A DNA stretch of 64,000 nt, taken from assembly GCA_023428025.1 (NCBI GenBank), contig JAEYZN010000012.1, forward strand, positions 124,001-188,000, in the 5' to 3' direction. Below the pieces are notes generated by a model. It was not told the origin of the DNA and did no database searches. It worked only from the letters and a program-made list of their open reading frames with translations. Made by a program: the position numbers and the translations under genes. Source of the DNA: Bacillota bacterium (GTDB taxonomy: Bacteria; Bacillota; Clostridia; Christensenellales; SZUA-584). Shown piece after piece: positions 53,647-63,429 of this stretch (position 1 is the first letter of the stretch; every line of letters begins with the position of its first letter).

Positions 53647-55126
53647 AAATATCTTCGTAAAAACGATAACGGGCTTTGCCGCTGCGCTTGGCAAGGATCA
53701 GGGCCTGATCCGACAACACCAGCATGCGTGCATAGTCGGTCGCGCTGTCCGGGAAGATGCAAAGGCCGGCGCTGACCGAAATGCGCCATTTGCTGTTGCT
53801 GTCAAAACGCGCCGTGACCTCGCTTAACACTTTCTCGATATCCGCCTTATAGCTCTTTATGCCGTTGCCGGACAGGATAAAAGCAAATTCGTCGCCGCCC
53901 CAGCGGTATGCCTCCAGCGTATCCGATTCCAGGCTGTCAAAAATACGCGCAATGCAGATCAGCAGCCGGTCTCCCTCGGCATGTCCCATCATGTCGTTGA
54001 TGATCTTGAAATCGTCAATATCCATCAGTGCAAAAGCGAACGGCTTCTTTTGGCTGATCAGCTTTTCAATATCCTGCTCGAGCGAATAGCGGTTCTTAAG
54101 TCCGGTCAGGTTGTCGTGATACGCCATATGGCGCATTTTGCCCAAAGAGCCGGACGCCTTGTTCATCAGCAGTGCAAAGGAGCGTGCCAGAATGCCGGCT
54201 TCATCGTTACGCCTTGTGAATTTGGATGGCATGCGCTCGCCTGATATCTCAGCCTGCTCCGTATATTTTGCAAGATTGATGACGGAACGGGTCAGCAGAC
54301 AGCTGACTGCATAAACGATGCCGGATATAAACAACAGTCCGCAAACAGCAAATATGAGGTAATAATGAACGTATTGATCCATCTTCTTATCAATAACAGC
54401 CGGGTCCACATATACGGTGACAGTGAGGGGGATATTCTTCAAATCAACGCTCATGCCGCTGTAAACAGTTTGCTGAGCACCGTCATCCAAAACAATGTAG
54501 CTTGGAGAGTCCGCCGAAACGCTCACCGTATGTCCGATATCATTCGGAATCAGTATTTCCCCGCCCTGAACCGATAGTATGACCGAAGCGCCGGATTTTT
54601 CTTTTTCCTGCGTTATGATGCCGGAAAGCCATTTGAACGGACGCTTGGCAATGATTGTTCCTACAGATTCGCCGCCGGAGGAAATGGGCTCGATCAACAG
54701 CACGCCGCGCTCTTCCCCATCGTACAGGTATCCATATATGACTTCGCTGAAAAAATCATGGCTGATGCCGGTGGGCCCTGTTATGATTTCATATCCATCG
54801 CCAAAGATTCTGTACCACTCATCGTTCCACTGCATGACGATAAGCTCATACTGAGAGAAACGCACGCTGTTCTGAAGAGCGGAAAGCATGCCGTCAATGC
54901 CGTTTTGTATGATGCCACCGGATGCCAGCGTCTTGATGATTTGCACGTCAGACATCACGCTCTTTTCGATGGCATAAGCCGTCTCATGACAAAGCTGGCC
55001 CGCATCATAATTGGCTTCGCTGATTAGCGTCGATTTCATGACAGAAGAAAAAACAAAGCCAATGATGATGGCCATCAGCAAAAAAACAGCGATTGTTGAC
55101 AATGTGAGCTTAAATTTAATGCTCAA
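53645..55126 (-). CDS. Membrane diguanylate cyclase (sensor-HAMP-GGDEF)
   Basis: 493 residues: membrane helix (about 8-30), extracytoplasmic sensor of about 230 residues, second helix (about 265-287), a HAMP-like linker, and GGDEF. The active site RWGGDEFAF is intact, with LMDIDDFKIINDMMGH; it should make cyclic di-GMP from GTP. No RxxD inhibitory site is present at the usual place. The TTG at 55126 follows GGGAGG by 6 nt and is preferred to the GTG at 55132. Confidence 0.9.
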   Translation of the reverse strand: MSIKFKLTLSTIAVFLLMAIIIGFVFSSVMKSTLISEANYDAGQLCHETAYAIEKSVMSDVQIIKTLASGGIIQNGIDGMLSALQNSVRFSQYELIVMQWNDEWYRIFGDGYEIITGPTGISHDFFSEVIYGYLYDGEERGVLLIEPISSGGESVGTIIAKRPFKWLSGIITQEKEKSGASVILSVQGGEILIPNDIGHTVSVSADSPSYIVLDDGAQQTVYSGMSVDLKNIPLTVTVYVDPAVIDKKMDQYVHYYLIFAVCGLLFISGIVYAVSCLLTRSVINLAKYTEQAEISGERMPSKFTRRNDEAGILARSFALLMNKASGSLGKMRHMAYHDNLTGLKNRYSLEQDIEKLISQKKPFAFALMDIDDFKIINDMMGHAEGDRLLICIARIFDSLESDTLEAYRWGGDEFAFILSGNGIKSYKADIEKVLSEVTARFDSNSKWRISVSAGLCIFPDSATDYARMLVLSDQALILAKRSGKARYRFYEDI

Positions 55127-55211
55127 GCGCACCCTCCCGGCCGTTTCTTATTGACGCAATGCACCCTTTCACTTAGTTATCGTCATAAACAATACTTATA
55201 TTTAACACAAA

Positions 55212-58031
55212 TTACCGGACAACCTGTTGGAGATAATACCCAGTCGCGCTTTTCGGATTGCCCGCAAGTTGTTCAGGCGTTCCTTCAGCCACGATGCGCC
55301 CGCCACCGCCGCCGCCGTCCGGTCCCAGATCGATGCAATGATCGGCGCACTTGATCACGTCCAGGTTATGTTCAATCACGATGACCGTGTTGCCCTTGTC
55401 TGCCAGACGCGCGAGTATCGTAACCAAGCGGCTCACGTCGTCGGTATGCAGGCCTGTCGTCGGTTCGTCAAGTATGAACAGTGTGTTGCCCGTCTGACGC
55501 TTGGACAGATACGTCGCCAGCTTGACGCGCTGCGCTTCGCCGCCCGAAAGCGTTGTGGACGGCTGCCCCAATTTGATGTAGCCAAGCCCTACATCGCTGA
55601 GCACCTGAATGACGTTGCGGATGGACGGGATGCTGTCGAAGAAGTCCAGCGACTCCTCCACCGTCATGTCCAACACTTCCTGTATGTTCTTGCCCTTGTA
55701 GCGCACCTCAAGCGTTTCACGGTTGTAGCGCGCGCCTTTACACACCTCGCACGGCACGTAAACGTCGGGCAGGAAGTGCATTTCGATCTTGATGATGCCG
55801 TCCCCGCCGCACGCCTCGCAGCGTCCGCCCTTCACGTTGAAGGAGAAGCGCCCTTTGCCAAAGCCGCGTACCTTGGCGTCCTTGGTGGACGCGAACAGGT
55901 CGCGGATGCTCGTGAACACGCCCGTATACGTCGCCGGGTTGGAACGCGGCGTGCGCCCGATGGGACTCTGATCGATATCCACGACCTTGTCGATCAGCTC
56001 GATCCCCTCTATGCGTTCATGCCGTCCCGGCTTGTCCTTCGCGCTGTAAATGGCTTTCGCCAGCGCCTTGTACAGTATCTCGTTGACCAGCGTGGATTTG
56101 CCGCTGCCCGATACGCCGGTTACCGCCGTGATCACGCCCATGGGGAACGCCGCGTCAATACTCTTCAGGTTGTTTTCCGCCGCGCCGACGACCTTGAACC
56201 AGCCTGTGGGCTCACGGCGTTTCTTAGGCACCTCGATGCACTTCGCGCCCGACAGATACTGGCCGGTGATGGACTTCTCGTCCGCGGATATCTCCTCCGG
56301 CGTTCCGGCGGAGACCACCTCGCCCCCGTGCACGCCCGCGCCCGGTCCCATGTCGATCACATAATCCGCAGTCCGGATCGTTTCATCGTCATGCTCCACC
56401 ACGATCAGCGTGTTGCCCAGCGCCTGAAGCTCCTTTAAAGTTGAGAGCAGCTTGCCGTTATCCCGCTGGTGCAGGCCGATGCTCGGTTCGTCGAGTATGT
56501 ACAACACGCCCGTGAGGCCGGAGCCGATCTGCGTGGCCAGCCGGATACGCTGCGCTTCTCCACCCGAGAGCGTGCCCGCGCTGCGCGACAGTGTGAGATA
56601 GGACAGCCCGACGTTTGTGAGAAAGTTCAGACGCGCGCGCAGTTCCTTGAGCACCCGGTCGGCGATCATGCGCTGCTTTTCACTAAGTTCCAAATTATCG
56701 AAGAAGCTCAGCGTACTGTCTATGGGCATGTCGGATACTTCGGCGATGTTTTTGCCGCCGATCTTCACCGCCAGTGTCTCCGGCTTGAAGCGGGTACCCC
56801 CGCATACCGGGCACAGCAGCGTCGCCATATATTTCTCGATCTCCGCTTTCATCATCTCGGAATCCGTCTGCATGTAACGGCGTTCCAGATTGGGAATGAT
56901 GCCTTCGAAACGGTTCAGGAACGTGCCCTGACCGTATTCCGATGAATAATCCACCTCAAACCGTTCGTCCGCGGTACCGTACAGTATCTTTTTCTGGATA
57001 TCTTTGTCCAGCTGTTCGAATGGCGTATCCAAATCGAAGCCGAAATGGCGCGCCATGCCCTTGAAATATTGCGCGCCCCAGCTGTCCAGCGCACCCGAGT
57101 TCCAGCCGGACACGCGCACAGCCCCATCCGCAAGAGACCTGGTTTTATCCGGAATGATCAGGTCCTCGTCCACCTTCATGATGGTGCCGAGACCATGGCA
57201 ATGCGGGCAGGCGCCGTACGGCGCGTTGAATGAGAACATGCGCGGCGATATCTCGTCGATGCTGATGCCGCAGTCGATACAGGCGTAGTTCTGCGAATAG
57301 CGCTGCTCCGAACCGTCGCTCATGTCCACCAGCTTCACCACGCCGTCGCCCAGCCCAAGGCCGGTTTCCACCGAGTCGTGCAGGCGCGCTTCCGAGTCTG
57401 CGGAAAGCACCACGCGGTCGATTACCACATCGATGGTGTGCTTCTTATTCTTCTCCAGCTTGATCTCTTCGTCCAGCGTGTACGTGATGCCGTCCACGAT
57501 CACGCGCGTGTAGCCGGATTTCGCGAGGTCCTCGAATACCTTGACGTGTTCGCCCTTGCGGCCGCGAATCACGGGCGCGACGATCATCAGCCGTGCTCCT
57601 TCGGGCCGCTGCATGATATCGTCCACGATCTGATCCACCGTCTGACGTTCAATCTTTTTGCCGCACTTCGTGCAGTAAACCTCGCCCGCTCGCGCGAACA
57701 GCAGGCGCAGATAATCGTGTATCTCCGTTACCGTGCCCACGGTGGAACGCGGGTTGCGGCTGGTCGTTTTCTGATCGATGGAGATCGCCGGAGACAGGCC
57801 GTCGATGGAGTCCACGTCCGGCTTGTCCATCTGTCCTAAAAACTGGCGCGCGTAAGCGGACAGCGATTCCACATAGCGGCGCTGCCCCTCCGCGTATATC
57901 GTGTCAAATGCGAGCGACGATTTGCCGCTGCCTGAAAGCCCTGTGATGACGATCAGCTTGTCGCGCGGTATCGTCACGTCTATGTTCTTGAGATTGTGTT
58001 CCCTTGCCCCTTTTATCGTAATTGCATTCAT
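55212..58031 (-). CDS. uvrA: Excinuclease ABC subunit A
   Basis: 939 residues, normal length. Walker A GLSGSGKSS and GVSGSGKST, the first zinc site CTKCGKKIE and the third CEACGGDG...CEVCKG, and signature LSGGEAQR twice. It finds bulky DNA lesions and loads UvrB. Overlaps uvrB by 4 nt. Confidence 0.98.
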   Translation of the reverse strand: MNAITIKGAREHNLKNIDVTIPRDKLIVITGLSGSGKSSLAFDTIYAEGQRRYVESLSAYARQFLGQMDKPDVDSIDGLSPAISIDQKTTSRNPRSTVGTVTEIHDYLRLLFARAGEVYCTKCGKKIERQTVDQIVDDIMQRPEGARLMIVAPVIRGRKGEHVKVFEDLAKSGYTRVIVDGITYTLDEEIKLEKNKKHTIDVVIDRVVLSADSEARLHDSVETGLGLGDGVVKLVDMSDGSEQRYSQNYACIDCGISIDEISPRMFSFNAPYGACPHCHGLGTIMKVDEDLIIPDKTRSLADGAVRVSGWNSGALDSWGAQYFKGMARHFGFDLDTPFEQLDKDIQKKILYGTADERFEVDYSSEYGQGTFLNRFEGIIPNLERRYMQTDSEMMKAEIEKYMATLLCPVCGGTRFKPETLAVKIGGKNIAEVSDMPIDSTLSFFDNLELSEKQRMIADRVLKELRARLNFLTNVGLSYLTLSRSAGTLSGGEAQRIRLATQIGSGLTGVLYILDEPSIGLHQRDNGKLLSTLKELQALGNTLIVVEHDDETIRTADYVIDMGPGAGVHGGEVVSAGTPEEISADEKSITGQYLSGAKCIEVPKKRREPTGWFKVVGAAENNLKSIDAAFPMGVITAVTGVSGSGKSTLVNEILYKALAKAIYSAKDKPGRHERIEGIELIDKVVDIDQSPIGRTPRSNPATYTGVFTSIRDLFASTKDAKVRGFGKGRFSFNVKGGRCEACGGDGIIKIEMHFLPDVYVPCEVCKGARYNRETLEVRYKGKNIQEVLDMTVEESLDFFDSIPSIRNVIQVLSDVGLGYIKLGQPSTTLSGGEAQRVKLATYLSKRQTGNTLFILDEPTTGLHTDDVSRLVTILARLADKGNTVIVIEHNLDVIKCADHCIDLGPDGGGGGGRIVAEGTPEQLAGNPKSATGYYLQQVVR

Positions 58032-59986
58032 GATCCGTTCCGTATATACTCCTTGAGCCTGAAAAGCTCGTCCCTCAGTGCCGCCGCCGCTTCGAACTCC
58101 AGTTCCATCGCGGCCTGCCGCATCTGTTTCTCTATAATCGCGGCCTTCTTCACCGCGTCGGCCTTCGTCAGGTGTTCGCTGTCCTTCACCGGCTTGGTGA
58201 TCTCGATCATGCTGTGCGTTTCCTTGACGATGGTCTGCGGCGTAATGCCATGCGCTTCGTTATATGCCATCTGCATTTCGCGGCGTCGGCTGGTCTCGTC
58301 CATTGCCCGCTGCATGGAGCCGGTGATGGTATCTGCGTACATCAGCACGCGGCCTTCCACATTGCGCGCCGCGCGTCCGATGGTTTGTATCAGCGATGTC
58401 TCGTTGCGCAGAAAGCCCTCTTTATCGGCGTCCAGTACAGCCACCAGCGCTACTTCCGGCAGGTCCAGCCCTTCGCGCAGCAGGTTGATGCCCACAAGTA
58501 CGTCGAACTCGCCCAGCCGCAGGCCCCGTATGATCTCCATGCGCTCCAGCGTCTCCACATCGGAGTGCATGTATTTGACGCGCAGCCCCAGTTCCTTGTA
58601 GTAGTCCGTCAGACGCTCGGCCATGCGCTTGGTCAGCGTGGTGACCAGTACGCGGAAGCCCCTGGCAATTGTGGTACGCACTTCGCCCAGCAGGTGCTCC
58701 ACCTGGCCCTCCGCGGGCAGCACCGTGATTTCAGGGTCAACGAGTCCGGTGGGCCGGACGATCTGCTCCACCACGCTGCCGGCCAGTTCGCGTTCGTATA
58801 CGGCGGGCGTGGCGCTGACGTATACCGTCTGCCCCTGCAGCTGCGTGAATTCCTCAAATTTGAGCGGCCTGTTGTCGTACGCGGACGGCAGGCGGAAGCC
58901 GTACTGCACCAGCATGTCCTTTCGCGAGTAGTCGCCCTTGTACATCGCCCGCACCTGCGGCAGCATCACGTGCGACTCGTCGATAAACATCAGGTAATCG
59001 TCCGGGAAGAAGTCGAGCAGCGTGTAGGGCGGGTCTCCCGGCTTGCGCCCATCGAAATAGCGCGAGTAGTTTTCGATGCCGCTGCAATAACCCAGCTCAC
59101 GCAGCATCTCCATATCGTACACGGTGCGCTGCTTGATGCGCTCCGCCTCCAGCACCTTGCCCTGAGACTGGAAATATTCGATCCGCCGCATCATATCGTC
59201 CCGGACGTCGCCCAGAGAAGCCAGCATGGATTCGCGCTCCACCGCGTAATGCGTGGCCGGGAAGATCAGCATATGCTCGCGCGTGGCTGAGGCGCGCCCC
59301 GTCACCGCTTCGATCTCCAGGATGCGTTCGATCTCGTCGCCGAAGAACTCCAGCCGCACCGCCTTTTCCAGCGTGTTGGCCGGAAACACCTCCACGGTGT
59401 CGCCGCGTACGCGGAACTTGCCGCGCGAGAAGTCCATATCGCCGCGGGTGTAACTCATGTCCACCAGCCTTGAGAGCACATCGTCGCGCTTCACCTTCAT
59501 GCCAGGCCGCAGCGACAGGCTCATCTTGCCGTATTCCTCCGGACTGCCGATGGAGTATATGCACGACACCGACGCCACCACGATCACGTCGCGCCGCTCC
59601 AGCAGCGCCGAGGTGGCGCTGTGGCGCAGCCGGTCGATCTCGTCATTGATGCTGGCGTCCTTCTCAATATATAGGTCCTTGCCCGGCACATACGCTTCAG
59701 GCTGATAATAATCGTAATAAGAGACGAAGAATTCAACGGCGTTGTCGGGAAAGAACTCACGGAATTCGCCGCAAAGCTGAGCAGCCAGCGTTTTGTTGTG
59801 CGCCAGCACCAGCGCGGGGCGGTTCAGCTGCTCGATCACATTAGCGACGGTGAACGTCTTGCCGCTGCCCGTCACGCCCAGCAGCACCTGGTTACGCTTG
59901 CCTTCATTGATTCCTCTGACCAGCGCGTCGATCGCCTCCGGCTGGCTGCCGGCCGGATTATACTTCGCATGCAGTTTAAAGTCCAA
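58028..59986 (-). CDS. uvrB: Excinuclease ABC subunit B
   Basis: 652 residues. Walker A GVTGSGKTF, the beta-hairpin YYDYYQPEAYVP, the box FIDESHVMLPQ, and a C-terminal UVR coiled coil (EKQMRQAAMELEFEAAAALRD) that binds UvrC. Starts 35 nt after the phosphofructokinase gene, so read-through is likely. uvrC is not in the window. Confidence 0.98.
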   Translation of the reverse strand: MDFKLHAKYNPAGSQPEAIDALVRGINEGKRNQVLLGVTGSGKTFTVANVIEQLNRPALVLAHNKTLAAQLCGEFREFFPDNAVEFFVSYYDYYQPEAYVPGKDLYIEKDASINDEIDRLRHSATSALLERRDVIVVASVSCIYSIGSPEEYGKMSLSLRPGMKVKRDDVLSRLVDMSYTRGDMDFSRGKFRVRGDTVEVFPANTLEKAVRLEFFGDEIERILEIEAVTGRASATREHMLIFPATHYAVERESMLASLGDVRDDMMRRIEYFQSQGKVLEAERIKQRTVYDMEMLRELGYCSGIENYSRYFDGRKPGDPPYTLLDFFPDDYLMFIDESHVMLPQVRAMYKGDYSRKDMLVQYGFRLPSAYDNRPLKFEEFTQLQGQTVYVSATPAVYERELAGSVVEQIVRPTGLVDPEITVLPAEGQVEHLLGEVRTTIARGFRVLVTTLTKRMAERLTDYYKELGLRVKYMHSDVETLERMEIIRGLRLGEFDVLVGINLLREGLDLPEVALVAVLDADKEGFLRNETSLIQTIGRAARNVEGRVLMYADTITGSMQRAMDETSRRREMQMAYNEAHGITPQTIVKETHSMIEITKPVKDSEHLTKADAVKKAAIIEKQMRQAAMELEFEAAAALRDELFRLKEYIRNGS

Positions 59987-60021
59987 TCCCTACCACCTCT
60001 TTTGTGTTAAGCCCACGGCTG

Positions 60022-61305
60022 CTATTTCAGCCGGCAGGGTATGTAATCAGGCAGCTTCTTGTCGATGAACTTGAGGTCCAGCCGCGCAAAACGCTGCAGA
60101 CCGTTCTCCATTGGCACGTCCGGCCAGCCGTCTCCGATAAGCGGCTTCGCGTATTCGATAAACAGGTCCGTCACATCGATGCCGCTCGGCGCAAGCCAGT
60201 CGCCGGGCAGGTAACGCACGGAGTTGGCGACCACCTCCAGCGGCACCTTGTCGAAATAGACCTCATACGCTTTACCGGGGCGGCGCAGTATCGTCGCCAT
60301 ATAGCCGGTGCCTTCAAACAGGCCAATCTCCACAGCCTTGCACGCCACGCGGTAGGCCTCGTCAAGGTCCACCCTGGAGGCATAGATGGACGCGTCGCGC
60401 TGCATCACGCCCACCTGCTGGCAGGTGGCTTGCCCGCGCGCCTTCAGGCCGTGACGGTTCAGGTAATTTGTCACCTGCTGGACAGCCGTGGTTTCGCTCG
60501 CGCCGTATTCGACGTGGCCGAAGCCGTCGTGCCGCGCGCCCAGTTCGCCCGCATCGTAGCCCTCGTTGACCACCACAATGCAGCGGCCTTCACGCTTGAG
60601 CTGCTCGTTGACGTTGTCCGCCAGTTCCTCGATGCTTTTCTTCGCTTCGGCGAAATACATTTGCAGCGGCATTTTGCGCTCCGGGTCTCCCAAGCGGGAG
60701 GCGGCGGTGATAAAGCCGGACGAGCGGCCCATGCATTGGTGCACCGTCACGCATTCGGATATGCCCATGCCACGGTTTTCTTCCTCGATGTTCTGTATGT
60801 TCATCGCCCAGTAGCGCGCCGCACTGCCGTAACCCGGCGTATGGTCGATGATGGTGCGGGCTTCGTCTCCCACATCGTTGTCGATCGTTTTGGGAACGCC
60901 CACGACCGTCAGGTCGTAGCCTTCGGCATGCGCCAGCCTGGAAACGCGGGCCGCCGTGTCCATCGAGTCGTTCCCGCCGATGTAGAAGAAATAGCCGATA
61001 TCGTGCGCGCGCAGCACATCCACAATGCGCTGGAAGTCGTCGACCTGATCCTCTTTAAGCTTGTAGCGGCAGGTGCCGATAAATCCGGCGCAGGGCGTAT
61101 TCTTCAGCAGCTTCAGCTCCTTTCCGTCCTGCGTGTCCATGTCGATCAGCTGCTCAAACAGCACGCCCTCAATGCCATGCCACGCCGCGTATATCTTGTC
61201 GATGTGGTCGGGATGCTGACGGCAGGTTTCAATCACACCCAGCAGAGACGAATTGATCACCGGCGACGGACCGCCGGACTGGGCCACCAAAGCGTTTTTC
61301 TTCAT
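60022..61305 (-). CDS. 6-phosphofructokinase, pyrophosphate-type
   Basis: 427 residues, longer than the 320-residue ATP enzyme. The loop GGNDSMDT and PKTIDND carry the Asp and Lys that replace the two Gly of ATP-dependent PFK, residues associated with use of pyrophosphate. It would interconvert fructose 6-phosphate and the 1,6-bisphosphate reversibly. The ATG at 61305 follows GGAGG by 7 nt. It sits under a short leader with a terminator-like hairpin. Confidence 0.93.
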   Translation of the reverse strand: MKKNALVAQSGGPSPVINSSLLGVIETCRQHPDHIDKIYAAWHGIEGVLFEQLIDMDTQDGKELKLLKNTPCAGFIGTCRYKLKEDQVDDFQRIVDVLRAHDIGYFFYIGGNDSMDTAARVSRLAHAEGYDLTVVGVPKTIDNDVGDEARTIIDHTPGYGSAARYWAMNIQNIEEENRGMGISECVTVHQCMGRSSGFITAASRLGDPERKMPLQMYFAEAKKSIEELADNVNEQLKREGRCIVVVNEGYDAGELGARHDGFGHVEYGASETTAVQQVTNYLNRHGLKARGQATCQQVGVMQRDASIYASRVDLDEAYRVACKAVEIGLFEGTGYMATILRRPGKAYEVYFDKVPLEVVANSVRYLPGDWLAPSGIDVTDLFIEYAKPLIGDGWPDVPMENGLQRFARLDLKFIDKKLPDYIPCRLK

Positions 61306-61388
61306 GCTTTCCTCCAAAATTTTAAGTCGCTTATATTTAAAAAAAGCCGCACCGGAACATTCAAGGTACGGCTCGACTCTCCTGCCAT
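61302..61388 (-). CDS. Possible 28-codon leader ORF before the phosphofructokinase gene
   Basis: An ATG at 61388 opens 28 codons (MAGESSRTLNVPVRLF...) that span the leader hairpin and stop at a TGA overlapping the PFK start (ATGA). No ribosome site is seen before it, so translation is uncertain. If real, it would couple hairpin opening with PFK translation. Confidence 0.25.
   Translation of the reverse strand: MAGESSRTLNVPVRLFLNISDLKFWRKA
61339..61373 (-). terminator. Leader terminator / attenuator upstream of the phosphofructokinase gene
   Basis: On the minus strand, AGCCGTACC (61365-61373) pairs with GGTGCGGCT (61345-61353) with one mismatch or wobble, then seven T. It lies between the promoter at 61397-61424 and the start codon, so most transcripts would pass through it. 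Confidence 0.75.
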
Positions 61389-61396
61389 GTATCGTT

Positions 61397-61424
61397 ATTA
61401 TAACATATGTACGTCAAATTTCAA
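61397..61424 (-). promoter_or_regulatory. Promoter of the phosphofructokinase gene
   Basis: On the minus strand, TTGAAA (61419-61424) and TATAAT (61397-61402) are 16 nt apart, placing the start of transcription about 20 nt before the leader hairpin. Confidence 0.65.
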
Positions 61425-61500
61425 TACAAATGGGTTGTGTTTTGTAAAAAAAGCGATAATATGTTCTTGATAAATTAATAATTTATACTCAAATGGCATA

Positions 61501-61531
61501 AAAAAGAAGCGGCATCTATCAGAGCCGCTTC
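61501..61531 (-). terminator. Terminator of the SIMPL gene
   Basis: GAAGCGGC (61506-61513) pairs with GCCGCTTC (61524-61531) and a T run follows on the minus strand. Confidence 0.85.
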
Positions 61532-61545
61532 GCAGTATCCAGTTG

Positions 61546-62319
61546 CTATTCGATTTCGAACACCACCGTAACCGTCGCCGTCACGTCAAGGTCACCGGCG
61601 TTCACGTATGTGGCCTGGTCTGCGGCAGGCGCTTCCATGGCCGCGTACTCCCGGTATATCGAGCTGCTCGTGTAACCTTCAGAGACATTCATCACCGCTT
61701 TAATGGTGAACTTGCCCGCTGCCGCGAGCGTATCCGCTTTGGCCCGCGCACTCTCCATGGCCGCGGTCAGCGCCTGGTTGTAAGACGGCTCCTTATCCAG
61801 AACGTCGAATCTCACCGAATAGGACGTGTTGGCCCCGGCTGCCGCCGCCGCATCCAATATCTCGCCCACCTTGTTTATATCGCGTATTGTCAGCTCAACC
61901 GTGTTGTTCACCTCAAAAGACGCGATCTTGGAGGTGTCGCCCGAATAGTCGTAAACGGGATACACGGAATAGTTGGTCGTGCGGATATCGTCGTCCGTCA
62001 GACCGGCTTCCTTAAGAGCGGCCACCACTGTGTTCATCAAATCTCTGTTGGCGGTTTGCGCATCCTGCATCTTCTTTTTTTGCGTCACCACACCCACGGT
62101 GGTGTACGCCACGTCCGGCGTGACCTTAACGGTGCCGTTTGCGGTCACAGAGACGCTGTTTTTGCTTGGGTTTTCTTCCAGCTGGACCACCAGAGCGCCG
62201 TTGTCCGCCGCGGCAATTGATGGATTATTTGTTTGTGCTGCGGGAACAGCTGCGCATCCGGACAGCGCGATAACCAATATTGCTGAGGCCGCCAAAACGC
62301 CCATCCTGCTGTATCTCAT
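61546..62319 (-). CDS. SIMPL-domain (DUF541) lipoprotein
   Basis: 257 residues. Lipobox ALSGC at Cys22, then the SIMPL domain: SVSVTANGTVKVTPDVAYTTVGV and VNNTVELTIRDINKVGEILDAA. The family forms ring-like surface or periplasmic assemblies with poorly known roles. The ATG at 62319 follows AAGGGG by 8 nt. Last gene of the sigma-factor group. Confidence 0.9.
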   Translation of the reverse strand: MRYSRMGVLAASAILVIALSGCAAVPAAQTNNPSIAAADNGALVVQLEENPSKNSVSVTANGTVKVTPDVAYTTVGVVTQKKKMQDAQTANRDLMNTVVAALKEAGLTDDDIRTTNYSVYPVYDYSGDTSKIASFEVNNTVELTIRDINKVGEILDAAAAAGANTSYSVRFDVLDKEPSYNQALTAAMESARAKADTLAAAGKFTIKAVMNVSEGYTSSSIYREYAAMEAPAADQATYVNAGDLDVTATVTVVFEIE

Positions 62320-62344
62320 CACGCTCACCCCTTTTTAATCCACA

Positions 62345-63352
62345 TCACTGCACAGGCGTCCCGTTATTGCGGGCAGCCTTTTTCTTTTTGTGCCGCCGCA
62401 CCAGCAGGATGACGACCACGGCGATCACAGCCAGCGGGACCAGAATCGGCGAGCCGCCAACCAGGAATATCAGCAGGCCTTCGCCAAATTTGGCGAGCGC
62501 GTTCAGCACCGCATAAAACGCGGTGGTGATCCGGTTTCCCAACGGCTCCTCAGACGGAGTGACCGACTGGACCTCGTTGACTTCCTGCAGGTATATCGTC
62601 ACGGTCGAGAAGTCGACCAGGCTGTCGTAATCACGCTTTTGTGTTTCAAGTCTCCTTATCTCCTCGGAAACATTTCCCAGTTCACGCTCGAGTTCAATGA
62701 TGTCTTCCAGCCCTTTTGCCTCTTTCAGCAGGTCCTGCAGACGTGTTTCACGGATGCGCAGTGTTTCCAGTCTCGTTTCAACGTCGAAATACTGAAGCGA
62801 TATATCCGTACCGGTGACGGACGTGGATACCGTTTGCCCCAGGCCTTTGAGCATGTTCATAAACGCATCGAATTTTGCGCTGGGTATGCGGAGCGTCATG
62901 GAAGCATAACGGCCATTATCCTGCCAATTCTCCGGTTTTGTACCCTTAATGGATGAATTTTCGACGTATCCCCCCACTGCCTGGAGATTGGCCAGTATGG
63001 CGTTGTAGTCTTCGTCAAATTTCTTCGTGCGCGACTCAATATAACCTTCGTAGATGATCTTGCGGTTCACGCTGGGTTCGAGTATGGAATTCTCTAAATT
63101 GAGACCTGTACCCGCACCTTCTTCTTCTTGAGGCACGGCGGACTCTGCAGCCGAGTCGCTGTATCCTTCGTCGTATGCGGGCGCGGGTACTTCCGCAGGT
63201 TCTTCGGCTGCCGGAGCCTCCGCCATCTCACCTTCGGCATAGTAATCCCCGCCGCCGTTATAGCCTGTTTGAGACTCGGAAGTTGCGCTGCAACCGGCCA
63301 CCAGTGACAGTGCCACCAACACTGCCAACACCACCAATAATATTTTTTTCAA
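62345..63352 (-). CDS. DUF4349 lipoprotein with C-terminal anchor
   Basis: 335 residues: lipobox LVAGC (Cys21), acidic Pro/Ala-rich linker, DUF4349 domain (KIIYEGYIESRTKKFDEDYNAIL; LRIPSAKFDAFMNML), a coiled coil (about 205-250) and a C-terminal membrane helix followed by RRHKKKKA. Both ends would be membrane-attached. The TTG start has GGAGGG 7 nt upstream. It follows the sigma-factor gene after a terminator-like hairpin. Confidence 0.9.
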   Translation of the reverse strand: MKKILLVVLAVLVALSLVAGCSATSESQTGYNGGGDYYAEGEMAEAPAAEEPAEVPAPAYDEGYSDSAAESAVPQEEEGAGTGLNLENSILEPSVNRKIIYEGYIESRTKKFDEDYNAILANLQAVGGYVENSSIKGTKPENWQDNGRYASMTLRIPSAKFDAFMNMLKGLGQTVSTSVTGTDISLQYFDVETRLETLRIRETRLQDLLKEAKGLEDIIELERELGNVSEEIRRLETQKRDYDSLVDFSTVTIYLQEVNEVQSVTPSEEPLGNRITTAFYAVLNALAKFGEGLLIFLVGGSPILVPLAVIAVVVILLVRRHKKKKAARNNGTPVQ

Positions 63353-63369
63353 CGTGTTGCCCTCCTTAC

Positions 63370-63401
63370 AAAAACAGCGTCTTTGTTTAATACTAAGACG
63401 C
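63370..63401 (-). terminator. Terminator or attenuator between sigma gene and DUF4349 gene
   Basis: GCGTCTT (63377-63383) pairs with AAGACGC (63395-63401); on the minus strand a T run (TTTTT) follows after three bases. It lies about 25 nt before the DUF4349 start, so it would limit read-through. Confidence 0.6.
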
Positions 63402-63429
63402 CTTGCTCATGAGAAATGTTCCTTATATA

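Noticed and set aside
61339..61424. T-box leader before the phosphofructokinase gene
   Set aside because: The leader is too short and has no specifier loop or T-box sequence.
60004..61470. 488-codon plus-strand frame opposite the phosphofructokinase gene
   Set aside because: Shadow of a high-GC third-position gene; it also runs through the promoter and leader hairpin.
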